Shown here: piece by piece, positions 1-7,800 of the stretch
Position numbering within the stretch: position 1 is the stretch's first letter
How the letters are laid out: each line of letters starts with the position of its first letter
NCBI GenBank assembly: GCA_013289705.1
Contig: JABCZM010000004.1
Coordinates: 1 to 64,000 of the forward strand
Reading direction: 5' to 3'
From: Candidatus Saccharimonadota bacterium
GTDB taxonomy: Bacteria; Patescibacteriota; Saccharimonadia; Saccharimonadales; UBA4665
Length of the DNA stretch: 64,000 nt
Made by a program: the position numbers and the translations under genes
The notes under the pieces: generated by a model
Told to the model about the DNA's origin: nothing
The model's input: only the letters and a program-made list of their open reading frames with translations
The model's database searches: none

Positions 1-142
1 TGCTGTAGGTACCAGCTCCAGCAGCACTTACAGCGCCGGGGTTGAGGCTACCATCTGCATTATGGGCCACGGCCAAAAAGCCATTGAGGATGTCACCCCA
101 GGTACCATCGTCTTTGCCGGGAATTGGTAATCTTTGTGTCAT
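1..142 (-). CDS. Tail-fibre-like surface protein, N-terminal part (cut by window edge)
   Basis: Reading leftward from ATG at 140-142 the frame stays open to the window edge (47 codons). It begins MTQRLPIPGKDDGTWGD, followed by ILNGFLAVAHNADGSL. I know this N-terminus from many Saccharibacteria proteins that continue into fibre-like or repetitive surface or tail modules. It has no signal peptide. Only the first 47 residues are visible, so the function is not established; a phage-tail-like or surface-fibre role is an inference from the family. Confidence 0.6.
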   Translation of the reverse strand, partial: MTQRLPIPGKDDGTWGDILNGFLAVAHNADGSLNPGAVSAAGAGTYS

Positions 143-314
143 GCTACTTTCGCCTGGTTACCCCTCATAAACGCACGTAAGGTATTAAATTAATAATAGA
201 CTCGTGGAGCATACGTGTCAAACAGAGAGCTCGTTAAAAACCACCTGAGCCATAACCTTTGGTTTGTTTCTTAGGTTTGGGCAATTTGAGCCTTGGCTTC
301 CACATAGCAACCGA

Positions 315-527
315 CTAGCTTACCTTAGGAGTAGTCTTATTCTTGCCACCATAGCCACTGCCACTGTATCCCACTAGAGACTTGTGGGTACCAAGAGACT
401 TCCCCGTTAACAGCTCGATGACCGTACTAAAGCCAAAAATGGAGGCAACAGCCAGCACCATAATACCTAAGCACTCCTTACGAGAGACTTCTTTTTGCAT
501 GAGAGCTTGAAGGTGTGTAGTTTGCAT
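315..527 (-). CDS. Small single-pass membrane protein
   Basis: About 70 residues from ATG at 527, which has GGGAA six bases upstream; a longer in-frame start exists at 557. The sequence has an amphipathic N-terminus (ALMQKEVSRKECLG), one hydrophobic segment (IMVLAVASIFGFSTVIELL), then a Gly/Ser-rich tail ending GYGGKNKTTPKVS. It resembles small 'RKEFL...' membrane proteins common beside fibre-like genes in Saccharibacteria. No catalytic motif is present. The function is unknown. Confidence 0.55.
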   Translation of the reverse strand: MQTTHLQALMQKEVSRKECLGIMVLAVASIFGFSTVIELLTGKSLGTHKSLVGYSGSGYGGKNKTTPKVS

Positions 528-557
528 ATTTTTCCCGTTGTTTCTACATACCAGCAT

Positions 558-709
558 AGCATAGTGCTTACGATTCTACATTTCAAACAAGCTGGCATAC
601 TGCCGCAAAACCCCTGTAAGATATATAGTCAGGCCATGCGTCACCCGTACCTTACAGCATGCAGCCCATGGAGAAGCTGCTCCGAGGAATAGTTTTACTG
701 AGTTTTATA
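558..709. other. Intergenic region with no supported gene
   Basis: The stretch between the small membrane protein and the marR promoter has only short frames that lack a ribosome site and family resemblance. It carries the upstream region of both flanking transcription units. Confidence 0.5.
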
Positions 710-738
710 TTGACACAAATCATGTTAGTAGCTATACT
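710..738 (+). promoter_or_regulatory. Promoter of the marR-MFS-ABC operon
   Basis: TTGACA at 710-715, a 17-base spacer, and TATACT at 733-738 give a near-consensus housekeeping promoter. An imperfect 9-base inverted repeat (GTAGCTATA at 728-736 and TATATCTAC at 760-768, one mismatch) overlaps the -10 box and the start region. It is a possible operator for the MarR protein encoded just downstream; that binding is an inference. Confidence 0.7.
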
Positions 739-789
739 ATTTACATACTTAACTATATTTATATCTACGCGTCGTGAGGTGGTCTAGCT

Positions 790-1260
790 GTGACACGTGA
801 GGAGATCATTAAGAACCTGTTCGAACAGATGAGCGTTGCGAAACGCGGCATGTACACACGTATGCAAGCCATCACCAACGGCTTGCCCGTTTCACGTACA
901 CAACTTGAACTACTCTTTACCATTAAGCACTTGCAGCCAGTGAGCTTCAAGCAACTTGCGGCCCAGCTGCAATTAACACCTGGTGCCATATCTCAGCTCG
1001 CCGATGGTCTCAATCAGCATGGCCTGATTGAACGCGAAACAAATCCAAACGATCGGCGAAGCCAGACATTACAACTATCCGGAGATGGCGTAACATTGCT
1101 GCAGACAATCGAGAAGCGTCGCCGTGAAACCATGGAACGAGTTGTGAAAGATTTAACAAACGAAGAATTAACTGTATGGCTGCGCATCCAGCAGAAAATG
1201 ATCGTTGAACATCAAACCGTACTCGATAAGAAACAAACTGACAAAGGAGAACATGAGTGA
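790..1260 (+). CDS. MarR-family transcriptional regulator
   Basis: 156 residues, the usual MarR length. The start is GTG with AGGTGG eight bases upstream. The winged helix-turn-helix spans about residues 35-100: the recognition-helix region is QLTPGAISQLADGL and the wing carries NPNDRRSQTL, with the typical DRR element at 88-90. MarR proteins are dimeric repressors released by small ligands. Position as first gene of a drug-efflux operon with 4-base overlap to the MFS gene suggests it represses its own operon. The ligand is unknown. Confidence 0.9.
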   Translation: MTREEIIKNLFEQMSVAKRGMYTRMQAITNGLPVSRTQLELLFTIKHLQPVSFKQLAAQLQLTPGAISQLADGLNQHGLIERETNPNDRRSQTLQLSGDGVTLLQTIEKRRRETMERVVKDLTNEELTVWLRIQQKMIVEHQTVLDKKQTDKGEHE

Positions 1261-2900
1261 TACTTACTTCATTATTCCATAAGAAGGCTGTCCGCAAACC
1301 AAAAGTTGCAGCCCTTGCAGCCAACCAAAACGCTGCAAGCGTTACCGTTCAGGCACCAGGCGCCGAAGAACATATAGAACGCACGCATGCTGAGATAATG
1401 GTTATCGTCACGGCCCTCATGCTTTGTATGCTACTTGCTGCACTCGACCAAACCATTGTTTCAACTGCTCTTCCACGAATTGCTAGCGATCTACACGGCC
1501 TCAGTAAATACTCGTGGGTTGCAACCTCATATCTTCTTACCAGTGCGGTGGCAACGCCACTCTATGGCAAGATTAGTGACATGTTTGGCCGTAAGAAAAT
1601 CTTACAAAGCGCCATTATTATATTCCTCGTCGGCTCAGCACTTTGCGGTGTCAGCCAAACTATGAACCAATTAATCTTCTTCCGTGGCCTACAAGGAATT
1701 GGTGCCGGTGGCCTCATGACACTCGTACTAGCAACAGTCGGTGACGTCGTCTCACCAAGACAGCGAGGTAAATATCAAGGTTACTTCAGTGCGGTCTTTG
1801 CCATCGCAAGTGTTATTGGACCACTCCTTGGTGGTCTATTCACTGATCACCTAAGCTGGCGTTGGGTATTCTATATTAACCTACCGATCGGCATTTTCGC
1901 GCTGTTTGCAATTGCAGCTCGTCTCCACTTACCCGTCAAGCGAGCCCAGCACAAAATTGACTTTATTGGATCCGGCCTCTTAACCGTAAGCGTAGTGAGC
2001 CTGTTACTGGCAACCGTTTGGGGTGGCGTGAATTATCCATGGGGATCAAGCCAAATTATTGGCCTATTCGCAACGAGTATCATCGGTACAATCCTATTTG
2101 TCTGGTGTGAGCACTTTGCAGCAGAACCAATCATCCCGCTCGAGTTGTTCAAGGGTAGCGTGTTTCGCATCTCGGGTATCCTTAGCTTCCTTGTCGGTAT
2201 GGTAATGTTTGGAGCGCTCATATTCCTACCGGAGTATCAGCAGCTCGTACGTGGTGATTCCGCAACAAAATCGGGCCTTATGCTGTTACCGCTCGTTGGT
2301 GGCCTAATGGTTGCGTCATTGTCCGCCGGCAGGCTCATCTCTAAGTTTGGCCGCTACCGAATATTCCCAATTATCGGCACCATCCTCTTACCGATCAGCT
2401 TCTGGCTCTTTACGCACATCGCCGTGGACACAAGTCGTCTCTACCTCGGAATCTGGATGGTAGTTCTTGGTGTGGGTATTGGATTCGTTATGCCGGTGCT
2501 GACTCTTGCCGTACAAAATGCAGTAGACCGCAAATACCTTGGGACGGCTACCTCAATTGTCACATTCTTCAGAAGCATTGGTAGTTCGCTCGGTGCAGCA
2601 ATCTTTGGCGCCATTCTAACAAACCGTTTAGCGTACCATTTGGACCATACATTACCGGGGCACGTTGGCACCAGCGTTGCCAAAAATTTCACCAGTGGCG
2701 CCACAAGCCTGAGCCAGTTACCAACCAATACTATACATACCGTTCTGGTCGCCTTTGCAAACTCATTTCATGATGTATTCCTCCTTGCCATTCCATTTGC
2801 GATCTTAGCATTCATAACAGCACTCTTCCTCCGAGAGACGCCACTCAAGACATCCACGAAGCAAATGGCCGAAGGTGAAGGTCTGGAGATTGCCCACTAA
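1257..2900 (+). CDS. DHA2 (EmrB/QacA-type) MFS drug exporter
   Basis: 547 residues, the size of 14-helix proton/drug antiporters. The start GTG overlaps the marR stop by four bases and has AAAGGAG seven bases upstream. Family motifs are visible in order: LDQTIVSTALPRI in helix 1, GKISDMFGRKK (motif A), RGLQGIGAG (motif B) and SVIGPLLGG (motif C), followed by further hydrophobic segments to about residue 530. It should export lipophilic cations, antibiotics or similar compounds across the inner membrane. A cytoplasmic extension of about 45 residues precedes helix 1. The substrate cannot be read from sequence. Confidence 0.9.
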   Translation: MILTSLFHKKAVRKPKVAALAANQNAASVTVQAPGAEEHIERTHAEIMVIVTALMLCMLLAALDQTIVSTALPRIASDLHGLSKYSWVATSYLLTSAVATPLYGKISDMFGRKKILQSAIIIFLVGSALCGVSQTMNQLIFFRGLQGIGAGGLMTLVLATVGDVVSPRQRGKYQGYFSAVFAIASVIGPLLGGLFTDHLSWRWVFYINLPIGIFALFAIAARLHLPVKRAQHKIDFIGSGLLTVSVVSLLLATVWGGVNYPWGSSQIIGLFATSIIGTILFVWCEHFAAEPIIPLELFKGSVFRISGILSFLVGMVMFGALIFLPEYQQLVRGDSATKSGLMLLPLVGGLMVASLSAGRLISKFGRYRIFPIIGTILLPISFWLFTHIAVDTSRLYLGIWMVVLGVGIGFVMPVLTLAVQNAVDRKYLGTATSIVTFFRSIGSSLGAAIFGAILTNRLAYHLDHTLPGHVGTSVAKNFTSGATSLSQLPTNTIHTVLVAFANSFHDVFLLAIPFAILAFITALFLRETPLKTSTKQMAEGEGLEIAH

Positions 2901-3706
2901 TGAGCGTAAAGAAACCCGTCATTAAGGTCACGAACGTCACGAAGGAGTTTGGCAAGTTTACTGCGGTCAGTGATGTCAGTTTTAGCGTTGCAAAAGGCGA
3001 GCTCTTTGCACTGCTTGGCCCAAATGGTGCCGGTAAAAGTACAACAATCAAGATGCTTACGACATTACTGCAGCCGACGAGCGGGAGTCTAGAGCTGGCC
3101 GGTCACAATGTCGTCGAGGATTCTGATGCTGCTCGGCGAAGTTTTGGTATTGTCTTCCAAGATCCAAGTCTGGATAGTGAGATGACGGCATATGAAAACA
3201 TGGAGCTTCATGCAGCGTTGTACGGTGTCGCCAAGAAGGGTGTCGCTAAACGCATTCAGACCTTGCTCACACTCGTAGAGCTATGGGATCGTAGGAAGAC
3301 ACAAGTCAAAAACTTCTCTGGCGGCATGAAGCGTCGGCTGGAGATTGCCCGCGGGTTACTCCATTACCCGCATGTATTGTTTTTAGATGAGCCGACGCTT
3401 GGCTTGGATACACAAACTCGTAATTTGCTGTGGGATTATGTCAAAAAGCTTAGCCATGAAGAGGGTATGACGGTGTTCTTTACGACACATTACCTCGAAG
3501 AAGCCGAAGCCGTTGCTGATCGTATTGCCATTATTGACCACGGCAAACTCGTCGCACTTGGTACGACGAAGCAACTGACTACCGAGACAAAAACGAAGAC
3601 ACTGGAGCAAGCCTACCTTGCACTCACCGGTAAAACCGTCCGCGATGAGCAAGTCGATAGTCACGAAAACTGGCGATCAATACGTCGATCGAGGGCGATG
3701 CGATGA
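2900..3706 (+). CDS. ABC transporter ATP-binding protein (DrrA-like)
   Basis: 268 residues with a full ABC ATPase set: Walker A GPNGAGKST at 40-48, Q-loop in GIVFQDPS, signature SGGMKRRLEIARG at about 140-152, Walker B VLFLDEPT at about 159-166, and the switch His in TTHYLEEAE. The fold and the order ATPase then permease match DrrAB/ABC-2 exporters of drugs or lipids. The start ATG overlaps the MFS stop by one base (TAATG), which indicates translational coupling. Confidence 0.93.
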   Translation: MSVKKPVIKVTNVTKEFGKFTAVSDVSFSVAKGELFALLGPNGAGKSTTIKMLTTLLQPTSGSLELAGHNVVEDSDAARRSFGIVFQDPSLDSEMTAYENMELHAALYGVAKKGVAKRIQTLLTLVELWDRRKTQVKNFSGGMKRRLEIARGLLHYPHVLFLDEPTLGLDTQTRNLLWDYVKKLSHEEGMTVFFTTHYLEEAEAVADRIAIIDHGKLVALGTTKQLTTETKTKTLEQAYLALTGKTVRDEQVDSHENWRSIRRSRAMR

Positions 3707-4449
3707 GAGTAATCTATATACTTTGGCTCCGTCAAATCAAGCGCTTTTTCCGAGCAAAGTCTCGTATCTTTGGCGCAATTGGCCAGCCACTCCTGTTCCT
3801 CGTTGCCTTAGGATATGGTATTGGCTCGATCTATGCCAAGGCCGGCCAAGGTAATTATCTTGAGTTCTTGGTACCGGGTATCATGGCTCAAACAGTACTG
3901 TTCTCCGCCATGTTTTATGGTGCAATGATCATGTTTGACCGTCAATTTGGATTCTTGAAAGAGACTCTAGTCGCACCAGTTTCACGCCTAAAGATCATGC
4001 TTGGTGGAGCACTTGGTGGAGCAACAACCGCAGTCATACAAGGCCTCTTGGTACTTATTATCTCACTCGCACTTGGCTTCCGGCCAGAGCATTGGGCATT
4101 AGTGCCAGTAGCAATTGCTATCTTGTCACTCCTAGCGATAGCAATCGCCTGCTTCAGTTCCGCAATCGGTTCGTTCGTGCAAGACATGCAAGGCTTCCAA
4201 GCCATCAACCAACTGCTTGTTTTCCCCTTGTACTTCCTGAGTGGCGCACTATATCCACTTGATCACGTGCCGACATGGTTACGTATTGTTGCCGAGTTCA
4301 ACCCTATGTCCTACGCTGTTGACGCCATGCGTGACACACTAATTGGTCAAACGCATTTCGGTCTCATAAAAGATCTCATCGTCTTATTCATTGTCGTGAT
4401 TGCGATGATAAGCTTTGGTGCGTACCGCTTCCGCCACATTGAAGCCTAA
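3703..4449 (+). CDS. ABC-2 type transporter permease (DrrB-like)
   Basis: 248 residues with six predicted membrane segments and an N-terminal amphipathic stretch (LWLRQIKRFFRAKSRIFG) typical of ABC-2 permeases. Late motifs FPLYFLSGALYPLDHVP and NPMSYAVDAMR are hallmarks of the DrrB/NodJ family. The ATG overlaps the ATPase stop by four bases. With the preceding gene it forms a two-subunit exporter, so this operon holds two different export systems under one MarR-type regulator. Confidence 0.92.
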   Translation: MRVIYILWLRQIKRFFRAKSRIFGAIGQPLLFLVALGYGIGSIYAKAGQGNYLEFLVPGIMAQTVLFSAMFYGAMIMFDRQFGFLKETLVAPVSRLKIMLGGALGGATTAVIQGLLVLIISLALGFRPEHWALVPVAIAILSLLAIAIACFSSAIGSFVQDMQGFQAINQLLVFPLYFLSGALYPLDHVPTWLRIVAEFNPMSYAVDAMRDTLIGQTHFGLIKDLIVLFIVVIAMISFGAYRFRHIEA

Positions 4450-4451
4450 GG

Positions 4452-4742
4452 CTACTTTGCTAGATTTGGTCGGAAAACTCGAGCCACGACTGTACTTCGG
4501 TCAAGCCAACCAAATTGGCGGCTGTCGGTACTAGCCGATAGGCTATCGCCAATAACAAAGACTTTCTCTTTATCTATCTGCTCGATCCGCTTCACGAGTT
4601 CTCGATTATTTTTCCGCAAAATAACAACCCGTCCGGGATGTAGTCTCCGGAAAAATGATGTCGCTATAATGATCTGGCCGGGTCGTAACTTGGACGCCAT
4701 ACTTATCCCAACAACCCTTTGAAATAAGATTGGACGTTTCAT
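4452..4742 (-). CDS. S26-family signal-peptidase-like protein (SodX type)
   Basis: 96 residues, with AAGGAAG nine bases before the ATG. It keeps the soluble core of type I signal peptidases: GISM with candidate nucleophile Ser14, a general-base Lys51 in ELVKRIEQI, and the GDSLSASTDSRQFG block. There is no membrane anchor. Short S26 enzymes of this kind next to nickel superoxide dismutase genes act as maturation proteases that remove the leader so that His1 and Cys residues can bind nickel. Here the adjacent dismutase is only a remnant, so the peptidase may be orphaned. Confidence 0.75.
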   Translation of the reverse strand: MKRPILFQRVVGISMASKLRPGQIIIATSFFRRLHPGRVVILRKNNRELVKRIEQIDKEKVFVIGDSLSASTDSRQFGWLDRSTVVARVFRPNLAK

Positions 4743-4769
4743 GAGAAGCTGCTTCCTTGTATGTACTAT

Positions 4770-5039
4770 CTAGGCTTTTTTAGTAGCCCAAAAGATTTCC
4801 GCAATCTCATCAATCATGTCAAGCTGAACCAACTGGACCATCAGGACTCGTAAGTACAACGAACGGTTTTGAAACAAGAGCCGTAAACGTCTACGCAGGT
4901 TCACCGGGCGCCAAGTCCGCAGCAGCGAATCCGCACGCCGTTTCACAGTACGATGTTGCATGTTACCAGGTTTCCCAGCATTAGTTAGTATACTTGCTAG
5001 TTTTGTAGCTTCGTCGCATAATCTGCCGTATGGGTAATG
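4770..5039 (-). pseudogene. sodN: C-terminal remnant of nickel superoxide dismutase
   Basis: In one leftward frame from 5039 to a stop at 4770 the protein starts HYPYGRLCDEATKLA and ends DMIDEIAEIFWATKKA. The end matches the conserved NiSOD C-terminus (usually IDKIFWETKKA) and the start matches the HFEKYPEL...EA.KAL helix. An in-frame stop lies directly upstream at 5040-5042. I found no trace on this strand of the metal-binding N-terminus (HCDLPCGVYD) or the central helices. The product, if made from the internal ATG at 4961, could not bind nickel. The break coincides with the edge of the accessory region. Confidence 0.7.
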
Positions 5040-5269
5040 CTACGCCAGAGTTTCCAGCCCCAGATGAACCACCACGGATCCCTCCTTTTTCGATGTTACA
5101 TGCCACGCAAGATGAGATTGATGTACGTTTTGGCTATATTATGGACGATTTACATCTTAATAATATTGAACGAGGATTTGATCCCAAACCACCAGCTGCA
5201 GTTCGCCTGACACGAATTGGGAACTTCTTGTTAAAATCTTTACCCCATTTTCGTATTGAAGGCTGGTAG
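5030..5269 (+). CDS. Hypothetical protein, 79 residues
   Basis: The frame starts at ATG 5030 and overlaps the truncated dismutase remnant by ten bases on the opposite strand. The composition looks coding: a Pro-rich start (PEFPAPDEPPRIPPF), a mixed middle and a basic end (LLKSLPHFRIEGW). There is no strong ribosome site. I recognise no family or motif, and the function is unknown. Confidence 0.45.
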   Translation: MGNATPEFPAPDEPPRIPPFSMLHATQDEIDVRFGYIMDDLHLNNIERGFDPKPPAAVRLTRIGNFLLKSLPHFRIEGW

Positions 5270-5358
5270 GCATAACTAGCCGACGACTCGAATCAAGCTG
5301 ATAACCATACTATGAGAAACTACTTCCGCTTTTTTGCCATAATTAACCTGTAACTAGC

Positions 5359-5640
5359 GTTGAACTACAATTACCAATTCCAATCGAAGAACTTCGCACG
5401 CTATTGCGTAAAAACGGGGTAAAAACGGCGTCTGTTTTTGGTAGCTATGCACGCGGCGATGCAACTGCTAAAAGTGATCTCGATTTATTGGTTGAACTAG
5501 CCGATGGCAAGACATATCTCGACCTAGGTGGTCTACAATATGAGCTTCAGGAGCGTTTTTCTGTAAGAGCTGATATTGCAACAAAACTAAATCGTCACTT
5601 TGAACCATACATAACTCCTGAATTGGTCAGTATCCTGTAG
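5359..5640 (+). CDS. MNT-type nucleotidyltransferase domain protein (start uncertain)
   Basis: The core is a minimal nucleotidyltransferase (Pol-beta superfamily, MntA-like): GSYARGDATAKSDLDLLVEL contains the G-S-x-A-R-G and D-x-D elements that bind metal and nucleotide. Coding similarity begins near codon GTT 5359 (ELQLPIPIEELRTLLRKNGV matches the first helix of the family), but there is no ATG, GTG or TTG until TTG 5404, which would remove that helix. Such proteins are usually antitoxins that AMPylate a HEPN toxin. No HEPN gene follows, so this may be a solitary or decaying gene. Confidence 0.65.
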   Translation, partial: VELQLPIPIEELRTLLRKNGVKTASVFGSYARGDATAKSDLDLLVELADGKTYLDLGGLQYELQERFSVRADIATKLNRHFEPYITPELVSIL

Positions 5641-5713
5641 CATGATTATTTGGGACATCAACTTGCAAATTTGGCTGCATAGATTGACTTGCTAGCAAGC
5701 GAAGTTTGATTGT

Positions 5714-5736
5714 GATAGCAGTGACGATGGCTCTCC
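5714..5736 (+). repeat. Accessory-region repeat, copy 1
   Basis: GATAGCAGTGACGATGGCTC begins the best copy of a ~22-base element that recurs before small genes at about 6241, 6974, 7332, 7663 and 10521. It lies in the gap between the nucleotidyltransferase and the acetyltransferase. Confidence 0.55.
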
Positions 5737-5770
5737 AAGTACAAGTATCTTTACCTGATATTATTAAGTG

Positions 5771-6220
5771 ATGATTAGAATCGCAGAATCAGCACGAGAC
5801 TATACAACATTATTGGCAATTCAAATTGAGTGTATAGAAGGCTTAACTGACACCTATACACCTGATGAAATCCAGCATTGGGTTGACTATCTAAAAAATG
5901 AGACTGCCGATAGATACTCTGAGTATAACAATACAGTCTATGTCGACGATTCTGGCAAAATCGAAGGCTTCATATCGTGGAAAACGACAGAAGGCTCATC
6001 TGCCAGTATAGAAAGCCTCTACATTCGGAATTCGTATGGCGGACGAGGAATTGGCAAGCTCTTGTTACAGAATGTTGAGGCAGATCTACCAGGAAAAACA
6101 ATCCATGTTCGATCAACCCTAAACGCTCAGTCTTTCTATGAAAGAAATGGCTACATATACACAGGAAAATCAATATCTAGGGCAGGTTTTATGATTTCAT
6201 TGCTCAAGAAAAAGTTATAG
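5771..6220 (+). CDS. GNAT-family N-acetyltransferase
   Basis: 149 residues from ATG 5771; a GTG one codon earlier is possible. TATTAT at 5759-5764 lies six bases before the ATG, so the mRNA probably starts at the A of ATG. The acetyl-CoA-binding motif A is SLYIRNSYGGRGIGKLLL at about residues 80-97, preceded by the strand GFISWKT and followed by the Asn-Tyr region LNAQSFYERNGY. The substrate is unknown. It is a single-gene unit in the accessory stretch. Confidence 0.85.
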   Translation: MIRIAESARDYTTLLAIQIECIEGLTDTYTPDEIQHWVDYLKNETADRYSEYNNTVYVDDSGKIEGFISWKTTEGSSASIESLYIRNSYGGRGIGKLLLQNVEADLPGKTIHVRSTLNAQSFYERNGYIYTGKSISRAGFMISLLKKKL

Positions 6221-6240
6221 ATCGAACATCGTTAGACATA

Positions 6241-6260
6241 ACCACTGCGATAGCTCTCCA
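6241..6260 (+). repeat. Accessory-region repeat, copy 2
   Basis: ACCACTGCGATAGCTCTCCA aligns with copy 1 (CAGTGACGATGGCTCTCCA). It is followed 16 bases later by a UUCG-loop hairpin and then by the -10 box of the next gene. Confidence 0.5.
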
Positions 6261-6275
6261 GTTTAGGTTCGTGAA

Positions 6276-6297
6276 AGATTTCTTCGGAGATGTTTTT
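6276..6297 (+). terminator. UUCG-loop hairpin terminator abutting next promoter
   Basis: AGATTTC - TTCG - GAGATGT followed by TTTTGC. Six of seven stem positions pair, with one G.G mismatch. It ends three bases before the TATACT of the next gene, so one gene ends and the next begins within about 30 bases. Confidence 0.5.
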
Positions 6298-6311
6298 GCT
6301 ATACTTGGCCT

Positions 6312-6653
6312 ATGACCAAAAGCCGAAACGTTACTTTGGCACTACTTGCGTTGATAACTTTTCCGCTCATCTTTTTTGCTTTACAGATTTACATGCCATA
6401 TACCGATAGGTCATACGTCATCCCTCAAACAGGCTGTTGGAGTGGCGGTATTTCATTTATAGACAGCCGGAATTCTACTTGTTCAGGTAGCCCGTCTCAT
6501 TCGGTAGGTTTCCCATTTATTATTAACCAACAAGGCGTCAGTCTGACAAATCATGTCCTCAGTGTCTTTGCCGATTTAGCCCCAGCAATAATTGTGGAGA
6601 TACTGCTAATTCGGTTTTACAAAGCTAGTAAAGACGCGTATTTGCCTCATTAG
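6312..6653 (+). CDS. Hypothetical two-helix membrane protein
   Basis: 113 residues. TATACT at 6300-6305 lies six bases before ATG, so a leaderless transcript is expected. There is one hydrophobic helix at about residues 8-28 and another at about 83-102 (VFADLAPAIIVEILLIRF). The loop between them has two cysteines (TGCWSGG and STCSGSP) that could form a disulfide outside the cell. I recognise no family. Confidence 0.65.
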   Translation: MTKSRNVTLALLALITFPLIFFALQIYMPYTDRSYVIPQTGCWSGGISFIDSRNSTCSGSPSHSVGFPFIINQQGVSLTNHVLSVFADLAPAIIVEILLIRFYKASKDAYLPH

Positions 6654-6696
6654 GTCAGCCTGAAGCCGGTTGTCATACATGGCCAGCTTCATAAAC

Positions 6697-6742
6697 CCTC
6701 AATACACCCGTGTTTAAACCCCCCTGTGTTGAGGAGTTTTTT
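6697..6742 (+). terminator. Rho-independent terminator
   Basis: CCTCAATACAC pairs with GTGTTGAGG around a 20-base loop and is followed by AGTTTTTT. It follows the two-helix membrane protein and sits just before the -10 box of the next gene. Confidence 0.7.
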
Positions 6743-6759
6743 ATTGGTATAGTAAAGCT

Positions 6760-6960
6760 ATGAAGATCAGGAAACTTTTTCGCAACACATGGCTAATCGT
6801 CGGAGTTGCTTTGCTGATTGGTCTTGCAATTGGGAGCCTGGTTACTAGGTGGCATTACAAAACTTTGTACAAGAATTATGTCTATTGCGGTAACTCTGTG
6901 AGCTATTATGACAAGACAGGTAAGATTAAACTGTACTCGCAAAACTCCTGCTCTCAATAG
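6760..6960 (+). CDS. Small membrane-anchored protein
   Basis: 66 residues. TATAGT at 6748-6753 lies six bases before ATG (leaderless). A basic N-terminus and one hydrophobic helix at about residues 12-30 (WLIVGVALLIGLAIGSLV) are followed by a short extracytoplasmic tail with two cysteines (YVYCGNS and SQNSCSQ). This layout fits an anchored peptide of unknown role. Confidence 0.6.
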   Translation: MKIRKLFRNTWLIVGVALLIGLAIGSLVTRWHYKTLYKNYVYCGNSVSYYDKTGKIKLYSQNSCSQ

Positions 6961-6973
6961 CCCTAGTTAGATT

Positions 6974-6999
6974 GGCGTAGCAATGACGATGGCCCTCTA
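6974..6999 (+). repeat. Accessory-region repeat, copy 3
   Basis: GTAGCAATGACGATGGCCCT (from 6977) is the closest match to copy 1. The downstream order is the same as in copy 2: repeat, hairpin (7014-7033), -10 box, ATG. Confidence 0.55.
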
Positions 7000-7013
7000 G
7001 TTCAGATTCAGGA

Positions 7014-7037
7014 AAGACATCTTCTGAGGCCTTCTTT
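7014..7037 (+). terminator. Degenerate hairpin terminator before PQ-loop gene
   Basis: AAGACATC - TTCT - GAGGCCTT, six of eight stem positions paired, followed by CTTTGC and then TATACT. It occupies the same place as the hairpins at 6276 and 10545, so it is likely the same kind of element in a decayed form. Confidence 0.4.
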
Positions 7038-7052
7038 GCTATACTGCCTGTA

Positions 7053-7331
7053 ATGTACGTTCGAAAAAGTAAAAACAAAAAACTGGACAAGTTAACAACA
7101 GTGATTGGCATTTGTATGCCGATCGTTACACTGCCCCAACTTTATACCGTGTTGACTTCAAATGATCTGAAGGGAGTGTCGTTGATCACCTGGTCTTTTT
7201 ACACACTTCAAGCTGGAATATTTGCTGTATTTAGCATTAAACACAACGAGAGACCGCTCGTTATTACATACATCCCCTTGTTCGTTATTGAGTTTGGAAT
7301 TGTAATCGGCTTACTGTTACGGCAACAGTAG
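7053..7331 (+). CDS. PQ-loop (SemiSWEET-like) membrane protein
   Basis: 92 residues with three membrane helices, the size of a SemiSWEET half-transporter. The first helix has the PQ motif (PIVTLPQLYTVLTSNDLKG), followed by VSLITWSFYTLQAG, as in the MtN3/PQ-loop family. SemiSWEETs work as dimers to move sugars down a gradient. TATACT at 7040-7045 lies seven bases before the ATG. The substrate is not known. Confidence 0.8.
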   Translation: MYVRKSKNKKLDKLTTVIGICMPIVTLPQLYTVLTSNDLKGVSLITWSFYTLQAGIFAVFSIKHNERPLVITYIPLFVIEFGIVIGLLLRQQ

Positions 7332-7352
7332 CTGCAATAACGGTGGCTTTCA
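7332..7352 (+). repeat. Accessory-region repeat, diverged copy 4
   Basis: CTGCAATAACGGTGGCTTTCA aligns with the AGCAATGACGATGGC core of copy 3. It directly follows the stop codon of the PQ-loop gene. Confidence 0.4.
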
Positions 7353-7397
7353 TACTGCCACTTCTACCGGAATCTTTTTAGTCGTATACTTTAGTCA

Positions 7398-7637
7398 ATG
7401 ATCGAAAAGAATAACTCGAAATTACTAGGAATTGTTGGCATCGTTGGCACTCTTATAGGGATTGGGCTTTTTATTTTGGCAAAGTACATGCTCACGAACC
7501 ATGTTTACTCCATCTCTCAAACCAACAAATCACATGCCGTGCGGAACTTAGGCTTACTAATGCTGCTCATTGGCATTGTCGCAATAATAATCTATCTAAT
7601 TAGAGTTTTTGCTAAACAGGCTGGCAAGCAAAAGTAG
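7398..7637 (+). CDS. Small two-helix membrane protein
   Basis: 79 residues. TATACT at 7385-7390 lies seven bases before ATG (leaderless). Two hydrophobic helices, at about residues 10-32 and 50-68, are joined by a short polar loop. No family is recognised. Confidence 0.6.
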   Translation: MIEKNNSKLLGIVGIVGTLIGIGLFILAKYMLTNHVYSISQTNKSHAVRNLGLLMLLIGIVAIIIYLIRVFAKQAGKQK

Positions 7638-7662
7638 CAGGTCTATTTTCCTCAATTTTGGT

Positions 7663-7688
7663 CATAGCAGAGTGACGGTGGCCCTTCA
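7663..7688 (+). repeat. Accessory-region repeat, copy 5
   Basis: CATAGCAGAGTGACGGTGGC starts a copy with the same AGCA-TGAC-RTGGC core as copies 1 and 3. The remaining 110 bases before the next gene have no second copy. Confidence 0.5.
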
Positions 7689-7800
7689 TACCACCTATGT
7701 TTAAAGACCTTTCAAGGGAGTATTTTGGTTCCTCAGGAATCTTTCTGCTTTTAGGCAAGTACGATTCGATGCTGAGTTTAACTGTTATACTGCAGACAAC

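Noticed and set aside
5641-5700. HEPN toxin remnant after the nucleotidyltransferase
   Set aside because: A short frame (MIIWDINLQIWLHRL) is vaguely similar to a HEPN C-terminus but is too short and lacks the R-x-x-x-x-H motif.
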